A program made the translations under genes and the position numbers. Shown here piece after piece: positions 26,308-35,924 of a stretch of DNA of 64,000 nucleotides. Within the stretch, counting starts at the first letter, position 1. Every line of letters begins with the position of its first letter. The notes below the pieces were generated by a model, which had not been told where the DNA came from, ran no database searches, and was given only the letters and a program-made list of their open reading frames with translations. This DNA comes from an uncultured Porphyromonadaceae bacterium (lineage in GTDB: Bacteria; Bacteroidota; Bacteroidia; Bacteroidales; Muribaculaceae), in NCBI GenBank assembly GCA_900541835.1, contig UQLL01000009.1:1-64000 (forward strand). Direction: 5' to 3'.

Positions 26308-27786
26308 ATGCACAACAAGATATACATCACGATAGTGGTAGTGGTCTACACCGTAGTCGCCACCGTGTTCCTGGTCTTTCCCCGCAGCACCTACTCGGAG
26401 CTTGAGAAGCGGGAGCTGGCACAGATGCCCGAATTCAGCACCTCCAAGCTGCGCGACAACAGCTATCCCAAGGAGCTGGCGGCATGGTTCAGCGACTCCG
26501 AGCCGTACCGCGACCAGCTCATGGCCACCTCCATGTGGGTGCGCGACAAGCTCCGCCTGAGCCTTGGCGACGACGAGGCCATCTCCTTCCACGCCTCCGA
26601 CAGCGGCTCCGACGAGCCCGCTCCGCCCCCCGCCGATGCCGACGCCGCCGAAATCGCCGCCTACCAGAACCGCATAAACGCCGACGCCAACGCCAAGATA
26701 GCCAACAAGGGCATAATCGTCGTGGGCAAGGCTCCCGTGGCCCGCGCCCTCATGGCATACGGCGGCAAGAAGGGCGGAGAGAAGACCGCCGAGGCCCTCA
26801 ACCGCTACCACTCCGAACTGGGCGTGAACGTCTACGCCATGGTCATCCCCCTGGCCACCGAGTTCTACCTGCCCGACAAGGCCAGGGGCGCCTCCAGCCC
26901 CCAGCTGCCCACCATACAGAACATCTACGCGCACCTCGCCCCGGGCGTCAAGGGCGTCAACGCATACTCCGCCCTGGCCAGCCACGTCGGCGAAGACATC
27001 TACCTGCGCACCGACCACCACTGGGCACCGCTGGGCGCATACTATGCCGCCGAACAGCTTGCCAAGAGCGCCGGCGTCCCCTTCAAGCCCCTCAGCAGCT
27101 ACGAGCGCAAGGTGGTGCACGGATTCGTCGGCTCCATGTACGGATACTCCAAGGACATCGCCATCAAGAACTCCCCCGAGGACTTCGTCTACCACACCCC
27201 TAAGGGCCTCAACTACGTCACCACATACATCAACTACAAGGTCAACGGCGACTACCGCGTCACCAGCGAGTCCAAGCCCCAGACCGGCCAGTACTTCTAC
27301 CACTACAAGGACGGCAGCTCGGGCGCCTACTGCACCTTCATGGGCTCCGACATGAAGATAACCCAGGTAAAGACCGGATCGCACACGGGCCGCAAGCTGA
27401 TGATAATAAAGGATTCATACGGCAACGCAGTGCCCGGGTACATGTTCTACTCCTTCGACGAGGTGCACGTCGTCGACTTCCGCTACTTCAACAAGAACAT
27501 GCGCAAGTACGTCCGCGACCACGGCATCACCGACATCTGCCTTGTGGTGAACATCTACAACGCCTACTCGCCACGCACGGGCCAGAAACTGCTCCAGTAC
27601 CTGGGCCAGGGCGACGGCACCCTGGCGGCCCCAACCCCGGCCAAGCCGACCCACGAGCAGGCTTCCAAGCCTTCGGCTCAGGAGCATAAGAAGAGCCAGG
27701 CGGCACAGACGCGCAAGAAGCCGGAGCCGGAATCGGAATCGGAACAGGCTCAGGCCAACTCCGAACCCGCCATCACCGAGCCGTAA
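26308..27786 (+). CDS. DHHW-family (AlgJ/AlgX-like) polysaccharide acetylation protein
   Basis: This 492-residue protein has one N-terminal membrane anchor (YITIVVVVYTVVATVFLVF). It carries the family motif TDHHWAPLGAYYAAEQL at about 234-250 and a serine block MIIKDSYGNAVPGYM near 372. These are the SGNH-like catalytic residues of AlgJ/AlgX proteins, which receive acetyl from the MBOAT partner and place it on the glycan. It starts 4 nt after the MBOAT stop. The last 60 residues are low-complexity (Pro, Ala, Lys, Gln, Glu) and probably disordered. An AraC-type regulator gene follows after 8 nt. Confidence 0.88.
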   Translation: MHNKIYITIVVVVYTVVATVFLVFPRSTYSELEKRELAQMPEFSTSKLRDNSYPKELAAWFSDSEPYRDQLMATSMWVRDKLRLSLGDDEAISFHASDSGSDEPAPPPADADAAEIAAYQNRINADANAKIANKGIIVVGKAPVARALMAYGGKKGGEKTAEALNRYHSELGVNVYAMVIPLATEFYLPDKARGASSPQLPTIQNIYAHLAPGVKGVNAYSALASHVGEDIYLRTDHHWAPLGAYYAAEQLAKSAGVPFKPLSSYERKVVHGFVGSMYGYSKDIAIKNSPEDFVYHTPKGLNYVTTYINYKVNGDYRVTSESKPQTGQYFYHYKDGSSGAYCTFMGSDMKITQVKTGSHTGRKLMIIKDSYGNAVPGYMFYSFDEVHVVDFRYFNKNMRKYVRDHGITDICLVVNIYNAYSPRTGQKLLQYLGQGDGTLAAPTPAKPTHEQASKPSAQEHKKSQAAQTRKKPEPESESEQAQANSEPAITEP

Positions 27787-27794
27787 TACCCTTG

Positions 27795-29459
27795 ATGATG
27801 AAGACATTAGGCCTCGTAGTTTTACTTACGGTCTTATGGGCCGCCGCTCCGTGTGCCCGTGCCTCGGAGCAGATGCGCGCCACCCTCGACCGGGGGCTTG
27901 CCCTGTGCGACAGCCTGGAGTACAAAGAGGCCCTCAACTATCTGCGTCCGTTGGCTCAGCAGTATCCTGCGGCGCGCAACAAAGAGGAGAAGGCACTCTG
28001 TCTTGAAGCACTGTACGGATGCATCGACGCCAATATCCACATGTCGAACTTCATGGCGGCCTACGACGACATACTCACGGCGCAGGACATCGTGGACTGC
28101 GACGGGCTGTCGGCCACCAAGCTACATCTGAATCTCGGCCGCCTCTACATAGTGCTGACGGTGCATATCGACAAGCGCAACTTTGCGGAAAGGGCGCTCG
28201 ACCACAGTCGGCGCGGATTCTATTCAGCCATCCGAGAAGGGGATGCGCGCAGCATCATGTATACGTTCAGCGACATGGTGACCGAGTGCCTGATACTTGC
28301 AGATTTCAGCAAGATAGAAAAGGAGTATGCGGCCATGCGCCGCTTGCAGCCACACGGCCCGGAATGGATGTACAGCTATGCCATGAAGACATACGAGGCC
28401 CACAAGGCATACGTGGCCAAGGACTATGCCACGGCCCGCAGACTCTACGGCGAGATTCTCGCCCTGCTGCCCGTGAACCGGTCGACGGTGCGCATGCGGC
28501 TTAATAAAATCAAGGATATGGCGCTGCTGAACCTGACCCAGCACCGGCCCGACGACGTGCTTGCAGCCATGCCCGATGCTCTGCGGCAGGCCATGCGCTC
28601 GCGGCAGGACGACATACGGTTCAATATCTACAATCTGCTCATCATGGCCTACGAGCAGAAGGGGGACTCGCTGCAGCAGCGCAAATACTCCACCATGGCG
28701 GTTCAGCTGAAGGATTCAATGCGGTCGGCCACTATAGCCGACGACCTGAGCCAGCTGGAGTTCTTCCGCGAGAGGCGCACGCTGACCAATCAGCTGGCCA
28801 CGGCTTCCATGCGGCAGAAGATATGGCTCTGGAGCTTTGTGGCGGCCCTACTGGTGATTATCGCCGTGGCCGGAGTGGCGCTGGTGCTACGCTCGAAGAA
28901 CCGCGCCCTGCGCCGACATGCGGCACGCATATACAGCCAGCTTTGCGAAAAGTACGTGCAGACGCCAGACAGCAAATCCACCACCCCAGCAACCGGAGAG
29001 ACTACAGCCGAAACATCCTTGCCGGACGAAACTGAAGCCGAAGATACCGACACTCAGAACAAATATGAAGGCTCAACTCTGACCGAGGCCGACAAGCGGC
29101 AGATTGCCGAGACCATAGACCGAGTGATGAAGACCGACATCATCTTCTCGGCCGACCTGACGCTCAGGAATTTTGCAGCCGAGGTGGGGAGGCACCCGAA
29201 AGCCGTATCGCAGGTGATACACGAGCTCAAGGGCTGCAACTTCTCCACCCTCATCAACCGAGCCCGCATAGTTGAGGTGATGCGCCGGATGGAATCGGCC
29301 GATTATGCCCATCTCTCCACCGAGGCCATCGGAGAGTCGGTGGGTTTCGCCTCGCGCAACACATTCGGAATGAATTTCAAGAAGTTCACGGGACTAAGCC
29401 TGCGCGAATACCGTAAGGCAGCCAAAGATGTAAAACAGCAGAAGCCAGAACAAGCCTGA
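27795..29459 (+). CDS. membrane-bound TPR regulator with AraC-type HTH domain
   Basis: This 554-residue protein has a signal peptide (ending about residue 23), a periplasmic helical repeat (TPR-like) region to about 340, and one TM helix (IWLWSFVAALLVIIAVAGVAL). A cytoplasmic linker rich in Thr and Glu follows, then a C-terminal AraC-type DNA-binding domain (LTLRNFAAEVGRHPKAVSQV ... SVGFASRNTFGMNFKKFTG). This one-component layout occurs widely in Bacteroidota. It starts 8 nt after the O-acetylation cassette and may regulate it or the downstream secreted protein. The ATG at 27795 is used; 27798 is also possible. Confidence 0.87.
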   Translation: MMKTLGLVVLLTVLWAAAPCARASEQMRATLDRGLALCDSLEYKEALNYLRPLAQQYPAARNKEEKALCLEALYGCIDANIHMSNFMAAYDDILTAQDIVDCDGLSATKLHLNLGRLYIVLTVHIDKRNFAERALDHSRRGFYSAIREGDARSIMYTFSDMVTECLILADFSKIEKEYAAMRRLQPHGPEWMYSYAMKTYEAHKAYVAKDYATARRLYGEILALLPVNRSTVRMRLNKIKDMALLNLTQHRPDDVLAAMPDALRQAMRSRQDDIRFNIYNLLIMAYEQKGDSLQQRKYSTMAVQLKDSMRSATIADDLSQLEFFRERRTLTNQLATASMRQKIWLWSFVAALLVIIAVAGVALVLRSKNRALRRHAARIYSQLCEKYVQTPDSKSTTPATGETTAETSLPDETEAEDTDTQNKYEGSTLTEADKRQIAETIDRVMKTDIIFSADLTLRNFAAEVGRHPKAVSQVIHELKGCNFSTLINRARIVEVMRRMESADYAHLSTEAIGESVGFASRNTFGMNFKKFTGLSLREYRKAAKDVKQQKPEQA

Positions 29460-29490
29460 ATGACACTCTAAGGGTTCCTCCATGCGGAAT

Positions 29491-29525
29491 AATTGCCCAA
29501 ATTCAAGAAGTTGGGCAATTTAAGA
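29491..29525 (+). terminator. intrinsic terminator after the AraC-type regulator
   Basis: AATTGCCCAA at 29491-29500 pairs perfectly with TTGGGCAATT at 29511-29520 around a 10-nt loop, followed by TAAG. It separates the cassette from the next transcription unit. Confidence 0.7.
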
Positions 29526-29580
29526 CCTGTTTTAGGGACTATCGGTCCACTTTTATTGCAAACGGGAAATAGTAAATCTT

Positions 29581-29588
29581 TAACTTTG
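29581..29588 (+). promoter_or_regulatory. promoter of the 752-residue secreted protein gene
   Basis: TAACTTTG at 29581-29588, with TTG at 29556-29558 (spacing 22). The leader is about 80 nt. Confidence 0.6.
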
Positions 29589-29668
29589 CCACAACAAATC
29601 GTCATCGGTTTAACGGATTCCTGCCGAAGACGATATGCCAACAGCAAAGGAATCCCGGCTAATCTATC

Positions 29669-31930
29669 ATGAAGCAACGATTACGCTTATTTGCCGCGGC
29701 CGTGGCCGCAGCAGCGACGTTGACGACATGGGCTCAGCAACCGAAGCCCTTCTCGGAGACGAAAACAGTGAATCCTCTGACACAAAAGGAAGAGGTGACG
29801 GCGGCCAAATATATCGTGCCGCAGCAACGCCTACAGCGTCCGGCGCCGGCCACAGACTCAGTGACGCTGACAATGACATGGGAACTGTCGAAACAGGAAG
29901 TGACCGACAAAACCTTGCGTGCCATACACGTCATAGACATCCCCGCCTCCGTATGCCTCTACAGCGCCGGGGCCAACGAAATCAAGAAATTCACCGACAA
30001 CCAAATGAGCATACGCCTGCCCAAGGGCAAGTATGCCCTGATGATGGTTTTCGACGGCAACTACCCTGATGTCGCCGACATCACCAAAGTGGACGCTCGC
30101 GACAATGTGGTCCTGAACAACGACACCACCATATCCTTCACTGGCGCCAACTGCTCCAAGAAGATCGAGTTGCGCCCGATACTGCCAGACGGCTCTGTAC
30201 CCGCGCTTGCCAACGGCAGCAACTACACCGGCGCCAACGTGGAGTCGGGCAATGTACAGTCACTCACCTGCTACCGTACAGCTACAGGCAAACTCATACC
30301 ACTGTCATACATCATGTATGGCCTCTACTTCAACAACAGCAACATAGGCACCGACCGCACCCACGCAGGCGACGTATTCGTCAATCCCGATGCAGGGACA
30401 TCTTTCGGCCAGTTCGTGATGGGTTCCCTGACCCAGCTGGACATCAACACTGACAAAGCCGACACGATAAAGCCGGCGGTCATCTACTCCAGATACATCA
30501 ATCTCGGCACTGACAAAGGCACTCTTACCCTGGAAGCATCCGACTACAAAAAGGTGAAGTTCCCGAAAGTGAAGGATTCCCTGCTGGAACCGGGGTCGGC
30601 CAATCCCCGGCCCAAGGTTCCCTGCGAAATGGAAGTTGTCACGGACCACACAGCCTTCTCGATGCTGAAATTCATGTACAACATGGACGTAATGGCAAAC
30701 ATGGATTTCGACTCGCCGATAAAGTTCATGCTGCGTGTCAACAGACTGGAGACGAGCAACACCAAGCTCTTCAGCGTCAGCTCCGGGGCAGGCATCTATA
30801 TGCCCCGCGCCTATGTGGGAGCCGACGGTGAGACCCACTTCCCGATAGCCGAAAATGTAGGTCAGGTGCTGAACGTGATAATTTACGACGAGAATGACAA
30901 TTGCGCCTATTCGTCGAATAATCATCCGATATTCGCCTACAGCACGGCCGATCAGAATGTGGAGTATGGCACCACAGCCCCCTTCATGTCGCTGACAGCA
31001 CGCACCAACGCCGTTTCCGGTCAGGACTTCGACACACCCATGGGCTTTATGATAGACCCCATCTGGACAGGCTGTTACGGCGAGACCCGCGACGTGGACC
31101 ATTTCGCAATGAAGTTCGCGACCACCGCCGATGCCGACACTCTGTACAAGGATTATCAGTCCTTCCAGTTCGGCATCTCGGCCTGGGGCCAGGATATCGC
31201 CAACAAAGGGAAGCTCGTGACACTGCATTTCGACAATTCAAACTTTGCGGTCGACTCTATCAGGGGGCGTTCGCAGTCTGAGATTGCAATTACCTGCGGC
31301 ATGCTTGACGTTTGCCCGCCTTCTCTGCAGATGCTGCAGATGCGCGACAAGAACAACAAAATCACCAACCGCTTTGAACACCTTGCCGACATTCAGCTCA
31401 ACATGAGCGGCGGCGACTTCAACTATGTTCGAGGCACCAACCACTTCGCATACGCTCCGGCCACATGGAAAGTGGAGGTGGCACCCTGGAACAGCGAGTC
31501 CTGGACCGAGGTGAATGCCACCGAGATGCCCGAATATTTCCGCATGCCTTGCCACGGCGCCCTCTACCGTGTCTCCTTCGCCGGCAAGGAACTGAAGAGC
31601 AAAAGCGGCTGGTTCAAGCTGAGAGTGACCCTGACCGACGCCACCGGCAACTACAGCAAGCAGACCTTCGGCCCCGCCTTCTATGCCGAGGACGCCAAAA
31701 GCGGCGTGAGCATGACCGGTTCGGCAAACTTCGGCGTGACGGTGGACGGCGACATTATCTCCACCACCGACGGAAGCGAGGCTGCCATGGCAGTTTATGA
31801 CACCAACGGCACGCTGCGTCTGAAAGTGACCGGCAGCACTGCTGACCTGTCGGAACTCGGAGCAGGCGTATACATCGTGACGGCCCGCAATGCCAACGGC
31901 ACCGCCACCGCCAAATTCATGCGCAGATAA
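29669..31930 (+). CDS. secreted protein of unknown function with T9SS sorting domain
   Basis: This 753-residue protein begins MKQRLRLFAAAVAAAATLTTWAQ (signal peptide, written here only for its hydrophobic run to about residue 22). Residues 60-660 are beta-rich and I recognise no enzyme motif. The C-terminus (about 680-753) has the T9SS type A pattern: AMAVYDTNGTLRLKV, then LGAGVYIVTARNANGTATAK. It would be exported and attached to the cell surface. It has its own promoter and terminator. The upstream AraC-type regulator could control it. Confidence 0.75.
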   Translation: MKQRLRLFAAAVAAAATLTTWAQQPKPFSETKTVNPLTQKEEVTAAKYIVPQQRLQRPAPATDSVTLTMTWELSKQEVTDKTLRAIHVIDIPASVCLYSAGANEIKKFTDNQMSIRLPKGKYALMMVFDGNYPDVADITKVDARDNVVLNNDTTISFTGANCSKKIELRPILPDGSVPALANGSNYTGANVESGNVQSLTCYRTATGKLIPLSYIMYGLYFNNSNIGTDRTHAGDVFVNPDAGTSFGQFVMGSLTQLDINTDKADTIKPAVIYSRYINLGTDKGTLTLEASDYKKVKFPKVKDSLLEPGSANPRPKVPCEMEVVTDHTAFSMLKFMYNMDVMANMDFDSPIKFMLRVNRLETSNTKLFSVSSGAGIYMPRAYVGADGETHFPIAENVGQVLNVIIYDENDNCAYSSNNHPIFAYSTADQNVEYGTTAPFMSLTARTNAVSGQDFDTPMGFMIDPIWTGCYGETRDVDHFAMKFATTADADTLYKDYQSFQFGISAWGQDIANKGKLVTLHFDNSNFAVDSIRGRSQSEIAITCGMLDVCPPSLQMLQMRDKNNKITNRFEHLADIQLNMSGGDFNYVRGTNHFAYAPATWKVEVAPWNSESWTEVNATEMPEYFRMPCHGALYRVSFAGKELKSKSGWFKLRVTLTDATGNYSKQTFGPAFYAEDAKSGVSMTGSANFGVTVDGDIISTTDGSEAAMAVYDTNGTLRLKVTGSTADLSELGAGVYIVTARNANGTATAKFMRR

Positions 31931-31951
31931 AGAAATCGTTCATAATTTCCC

Positions 31952-31991
31952 GACCGCACCCCGACGCGACCATAAGGCCCGGGGTGCGGTC
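31952..31991 (+). terminator. hairpin terminator after the secreted protein gene
   Basis: GACCGCACCCCG at 31952-31963 pairs perfectly with CGGGGTGCGGTC at 31980-31991, followed by CTTACGTGT. Confidence 0.7.
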
Positions 31992-32073
31992 CTTACGTGT
32001 CCGGACAGGTATGCGAGGAGTGGCCGCAAGGCAAAAATGAACCTTAAATATAATCATGTGTTAAAAAAATGAC

Positions 32074-32081
32074 TACCTTTG
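32074..32081 (+). promoter_or_regulatory. -7 box of topA
   Basis: TACCTTTG followed by a leader of about 75 nt. No clear -33 element. Confidence 0.5.
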
Positions 32082-32157
32082 CGGGCGGAAAGTGAAAAGG
32101 GTCCCCGAAGAGTCGTATCCACAGGACCTGCCACCCCTTTATGGAACAACACACTCA

Positions 32158-34503
32158 ATGGCAAAGAACTTAGTGATAGTAGAGTCTCCGGGCAAGGTGA
32201 AGTCCCTGGAGAAGTTTCTGGGCAAGGACTACAAGGTGATGTCGTGCATCGGCCACGTGCGCGACCTGCCCAAGGGCAACTTCAGCCAGGACCTGACGGG
32301 AGACTTCGAGATAGAATACGAAGTGCCGGCCGAGAAGAAGCACCTGGTCAGCGAGCTGCGCAGCGAAGCCAGGAAGGCCGACATGGTATGGCTCGCCAGC
32401 GATGAAGACCGCGAGGGAGAGGCCATAGCCTGGCATCTATACCAAGTGCTCGACCTCACGCCAGACAAGACGCGGCGCATCGCCTTCCACGAAATCACCA
32501 AACCGGCCATTCTCGAGGCCATCGAGAATCCGCGCGACATCAACGTGGACCTGGTGGACGCCCAGCAGGCGCGCCGCGTGCTCGACCGCATCGTGGGCTT
32601 CGAGCTCAGCCCCGTGCTATGGCGCAAGATCAAGCCTGCCCTGAGCGCCGGGCGCGTGCAGAGCGTGGCCGTGCGCCTCGTCTGCGAGCGCGAGCGCGAG
32701 ATACAGGCCTTCGTCGCAGAGCCCTACTACCGCGTCAGCGCCGTCTTCACAGTCGCAGGCCAGCCCATGCGGGCCATCCTCAACAGGCACCTGCCCGACC
32801 AGGCAGAGGCACGCCGCTTCCTCAAGACATGCGGCCAGTCCACATTCACCGTCGCCGACGTGCAGGTGGAGCCGACCAAGCGCTCCCCCAGGCCCCCCTT
32901 CACCACATCCACCCTGCAGCAGGAGGCCAACGCCCGACTCGGCTTTTCCGTGACGCAGACCATGATGCTCGCACAGCGCCTCTACGAAGCCGGGCACATC
33001 ACCTACATGCGTACCGACTCGCTCAACCTCTCCAGCCTCGCCATGGGCGCCATCGAAAAGCAGGTCCGGGCCGATTTCGGCGACGAGTACGTGGAGCAGC
33101 GCCACTACCACACCCATTCCAAGGGAGCACAGGAGGCCCACGAGGCCATACGCCCCACATACATGGACAAGCGCAAGGTGCCCGGCACCGCACAGGAGCA
33201 ACGCCTCTACGAACTCATATGGAAGCGCACCATGGCTTCGCAGATGGCCGACGCCCGCCTGGAAAAGACAAACATCGAAATCGGCATCTCCGACCGCCCC
33301 GAACACTTCAGGGCACAGGGAGAGACCGTGACCTTCCCCGGCTTCATGCAGGTCTGGAGCACCGACGGCAAGATTTCCCTCAAGGGCGACCAGTCCCTGC
33401 TCCCGCCCCTGAAAGTCGGAGAGCCGCTGCAGCGCGACACCATCGCCGCCACCGAATCCTTCACCCAGCCCAAGCCCCGCTACGACGAAGGCCACCTCAC
33501 CGGCAAGATGGAGGAGCTCGGCATCGGCCGCCCCTCCACCTACGCTTCCACCATCTCCACCATACAGCAGCGCGAGTACGTGCGCCGCGGCGACAGCGAC
33601 GGCACACCCCGCGACTACACCGTGCTCACCCTCCCGGCACAGGGCGACATCACCGTCGAGACCCGCACCGAAAACGTAGGCGCCACCAGGGGCAAGCTCG
33701 TGCCCACCGACATCGGAATGGTAGTCAACGACTTCCTCATGGAACACTTCCCCGACATCCTCGACTACAGCTTCACGGCCAAGGTGGAGAGCAAGTTCGA
33801 CGAGATTGCCAAGGGAGAGCTCCCCTGGAAAGAGGAGATCAACGACTTCTACACCGGATTCCACCCGCACATCGACCGCATCAGCACCATGCGCATGGAG
33901 CACAAGGCCGGCGAGCGCCTGCTCGGCACCGACCCTGACAGCGGCAAGCCCGTAAGCGTCAAGATAGGCCGCTTCGGCCCGCTGGTGCAGATCGGCATAG
34001 CCGACGACGACGAGAAGCCCCGCTTCGCCTCGCTGCAGAAGAACCAAAGCATCGCCGACATAACGCTGGAAGAGGCGCTGAAGCTCTTCGAGCTGCCACG
34101 CACCCTGGGACAGAGCGAGGGACTGGCCGTCAAGGCCGCCATAGGCCGATTCGGCCCCTACGTGCAGCTCGGCAAGCTCTACGTCTCCATCCCCAAGGAG
34201 ATGTCGCCGCACACCATCACCCTGGAGGAGGCCGAGGAACTCATACGCGCCAAGCGCGAGGCCGAAGCCAACAAGCTCATCCGCGACTTCGGCACCGAAC
34301 TTCCCGGCACGCAAGTGCTCAATGGCCGCTTCGGCCCCTACATCGCCCATACCCCCGAGGGGGCGCGCCGCCCCGTCAACTACCGCATCCCCAAGGGCGA
34401 AGACCCCGCCACGCTAACCGCCGACCGCGTCCGCGAACTCATGACCGAGCAGGACGCCGCGCCCCGCAAGACCACCCGCCGGCGCACCAGGGCCGCAAAA
34501 TAA
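32158..34503 (+). CDS. topA: DNA topoisomerase I
   Basis: This 781-residue type IA topoisomerase relaxes negative supercoils. The Toprim domain is at the N-terminus (MAKNLVIVESPGKVKSLEKF; acidic ASDEDREGEAIAWHL near residue 80). The catalytic Tyr lies in ITYMRTDSLNLS near residue 284. GRPSTYASTISTIQQREYV is also typical. The C-terminal half (from about 580) carries three repeats of the form KIGRFGPLVQIG / AIGRFGPYVQLG / NGRFGPYIAH, as in Bacteroidota and chlamydial TopA, in place of zinc fingers. The ATG at 32158 gives the canonical N-terminus. Confidence 0.96.
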   Translation: MAKNLVIVESPGKVKSLEKFLGKDYKVMSCIGHVRDLPKGNFSQDLTGDFEIEYEVPAEKKHLVSELRSEARKADMVWLASDEDREGEAIAWHLYQVLDLTPDKTRRIAFHEITKPAILEAIENPRDINVDLVDAQQARRVLDRIVGFELSPVLWRKIKPALSAGRVQSVAVRLVCEREREIQAFVAEPYYRVSAVFTVAGQPMRAILNRHLPDQAEARRFLKTCGQSTFTVADVQVEPTKRSPRPPFTTSTLQQEANARLGFSVTQTMMLAQRLYEAGHITYMRTDSLNLSSLAMGAIEKQVRADFGDEYVEQRHYHTHSKGAQEAHEAIRPTYMDKRKVPGTAQEQRLYELIWKRTMASQMADARLEKTNIEIGISDRPEHFRAQGETVTFPGFMQVWSTDGKISLKGDQSLLPPLKVGEPLQRDTIAATESFTQPKPRYDEGHLTGKMEELGIGRPSTYASTISTIQQREYVRRGDSDGTPRDYTVLTLPAQGDITVETRTENVGATRGKLVPTDIGMVVNDFLMEHFPDILDYSFTAKVESKFDEIAKGELPWKEEINDFYTGFHPHIDRISTMRMEHKAGERLLGTDPDSGKPVSVKIGRFGPLVQIGIADDDEKPRFASLQKNQSIADITLEEALKLFELPRTLGQSEGLAVKAAIGRFGPYVQLGKLYVSIPKEMSPHTITLEEAEELIRAKREAEANKLIRDFGTELPGTQVLNGRFGPYIAHTPEGARRPVNYRIPKGEDPATLTADRVRELMTEQDAAPRKTTRRRTRAAK

Positions 34504-34527
34504 AGTTAAAAGTTTAGTATTAAGAAT

Positions 34528-34572
34528 TAAGAGTCCAGCGACGCCGCTAAAAGAGGCGTCGCTGGACTCTTA
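34528..34572. terminator. bidirectional terminator between topA and the permease gene
   Basis: An 18-bp perfect inverted repeat (TAAGAGTCCAGCGACGCC at 34528-34545 and its complement at 34555-34572) with a 9-nt loop. A/T-rich flanks give weak U-tracts on both strands. It sits between convergent genes. Confidence 0.75.
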
Positions 34573-34604
34573 ACTCTTACCTGATTACATACTTTCGGTA
34601 TATT

Positions 34605-35921
34605 TCAGAGGCGTGTGCGGGCGAAGCGGGCGGTGAGGAGGGCTGTGATGAGGCCGATGGCGGCCAGGGGCATGGCCACGTAGAGCAGGTCGGGCCAAAG
34701 CAGGCGCGCCGGATAGGCGTCGACGATGAGCGTGCCGGGGTCGCCGTTGAGCTTTATCAGCCCGCAGTGCTGCTGGAGCAGGGCCAGGGCCACGCCCAGG
34801 GTCATGCCGATGATGGCCCCGATGACCGTCACCAGCCCGCTTTCCCAGGCAAATACGGCCCCGACACGGCGGCGCGAGGCACCCAGGGCATGCAGCGTAC
34901 CCAGGTTCTCCTGCTTGTCGATGACGAGCATGGCCAGGGAGCTGATGAGGTTGAAGCTGGCTATGACCATGATGAAGCTCAACAGCAAGTAGGTGATCCA
35001 CTTCTCGATGTTGGCCATGCGGAACTCGCTCTCGTGCTGCGCCAGGCGGTCTTTTACCGTCAGCGACTTCGGCAACGCGTGGCGCAGTGCGGCGGCAAGC
35101 TCCGGCGGCGACGTGCCTGGCCTGGCGTAGACGTTGATTGCCGTCACCTGCGGATCGTCGACGGAGAGTAGTTCGCGGGCCACGCCGAGCGGGGCGACGA
35201 TGTAGTCCTTGTCCATGTCCTGCTGCATGGCCTGGTATATGCCCTCGACATCGAGCTCGTCCATCTGCAGCGAGGCGGCAGGGTGGGCGAGATTGACCGT
35301 CCCCTCGCGGCGCGGGGCGATGATGGTGATGCGGTCGCGGTCCTGGGGAGGTATGCCGAGGCGTGAGCCGACCCCGGCGCTCACCACTACCCTATTGACT
35401 TCGGTGGCGTCCAGCTCCTCGGCCAGCAGGGCCTCCTCGGAGAAGGCGGCGTCCGGGGCTTCAGCGGCACCGGCGTCGCCCATGACGGGCTGGAAGGTGG
35501 CCGTGCCGACTATGAGCAGGGAATCGAGGCGCGAATGGCGGCGAAATACCGCCGTGTCTATGCCCATCAGGCGCACAGGCATCTCCTGGCCGGCGTATAC
35601 GGCCAGGGCGCGGTCCTCTACCACCGGGCAGACGTCGGCCACCTGCGGCAGCTCACGCAACGCCTGCAGCAGGGAGTCGGTGGCGGCGAAGGTACGGCCG
35701 CTGTCGGGGAGCACCACGCAGTCGGCCGAGAGCTGCTCCAGGCGCGAGGTGAGCACCTGCCGGAAGCCGTTGAAGACCGACAGCACACAAATGGTGGCCG
35801 CCGTGGCCACTGCCACGCCTGCCACCGAGATCCAAGTGATGACGCCCACGGCGCCATGTTTCTTTTTCGAGAGAAGGTACCGCCACGCTATGCGCGGCGC
35901 CAGCCAAGCCGACCTGCCCAT
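34605..35921 (-). CDS. ABC transporter permease of the LolC/LolE (FtsX-like) family
   Basis: This 438-residue inner-membrane protein has the lipoprotein-releasing permease layout. One TM lies near the N-terminus (ITWISVAGVAVATAATICVL), then a large periplasmic domain (about 50-270). Three C-terminal TMs follow, from about 315, with the FtsX-like signature LAMLVIDKQENLGTLHALGA. It would help extract lipoproteins for transport to the outer membrane; its ATPase is not in the window. It starts 3 nt after the rbfA stop, a pairing common in Bacteroidota. Confidence 0.85.
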   Translation of the reverse strand: MGRSAWLAPRIAWRYLLSKKKHGAVGVITWISVAGVAVATAATICVLSVFNGFRQVLTSRLEQLSADCVVLPDSGRTFAATDSLLQALRELPQVADVCPVVEDRALAVYAGQEMPVRLMGIDTAVFRRHSRLDSLLIVGTATFQPVMGDAGAAEAPDAAFSEEALLAEELDATEVNRVVVSAGVGSRLGIPPQDRDRITIIAPRREGTVNLAHPAASLQMDELDVEGIYQAMQQDMDKDYIVAPLGVARELLSVDDPQVTAINVYARPGTSPPELAAALRHALPKSLTVKDRLAQHESEFRMANIEKWITYLLLSFIMVIASFNLISSLAMLVIDKQENLGTLHALGASRRRVGAVFAWESGLVTVIGAIIGMTLGVALALLQQHCGLIKLNGDPGTLIVDAYPARLLWPDLLYVAMPLAAIGLITALLTARFARTRL

Positions 35922-35924
35922 GGG

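Noticed and set aside
24931..27384. An 817-codon minus-strand frame opposite the MBOAT and DHHW genes
   Set aside because: Same antisense effect; composition is dominated by Val, Glu, His and Gly and no motif is seen.
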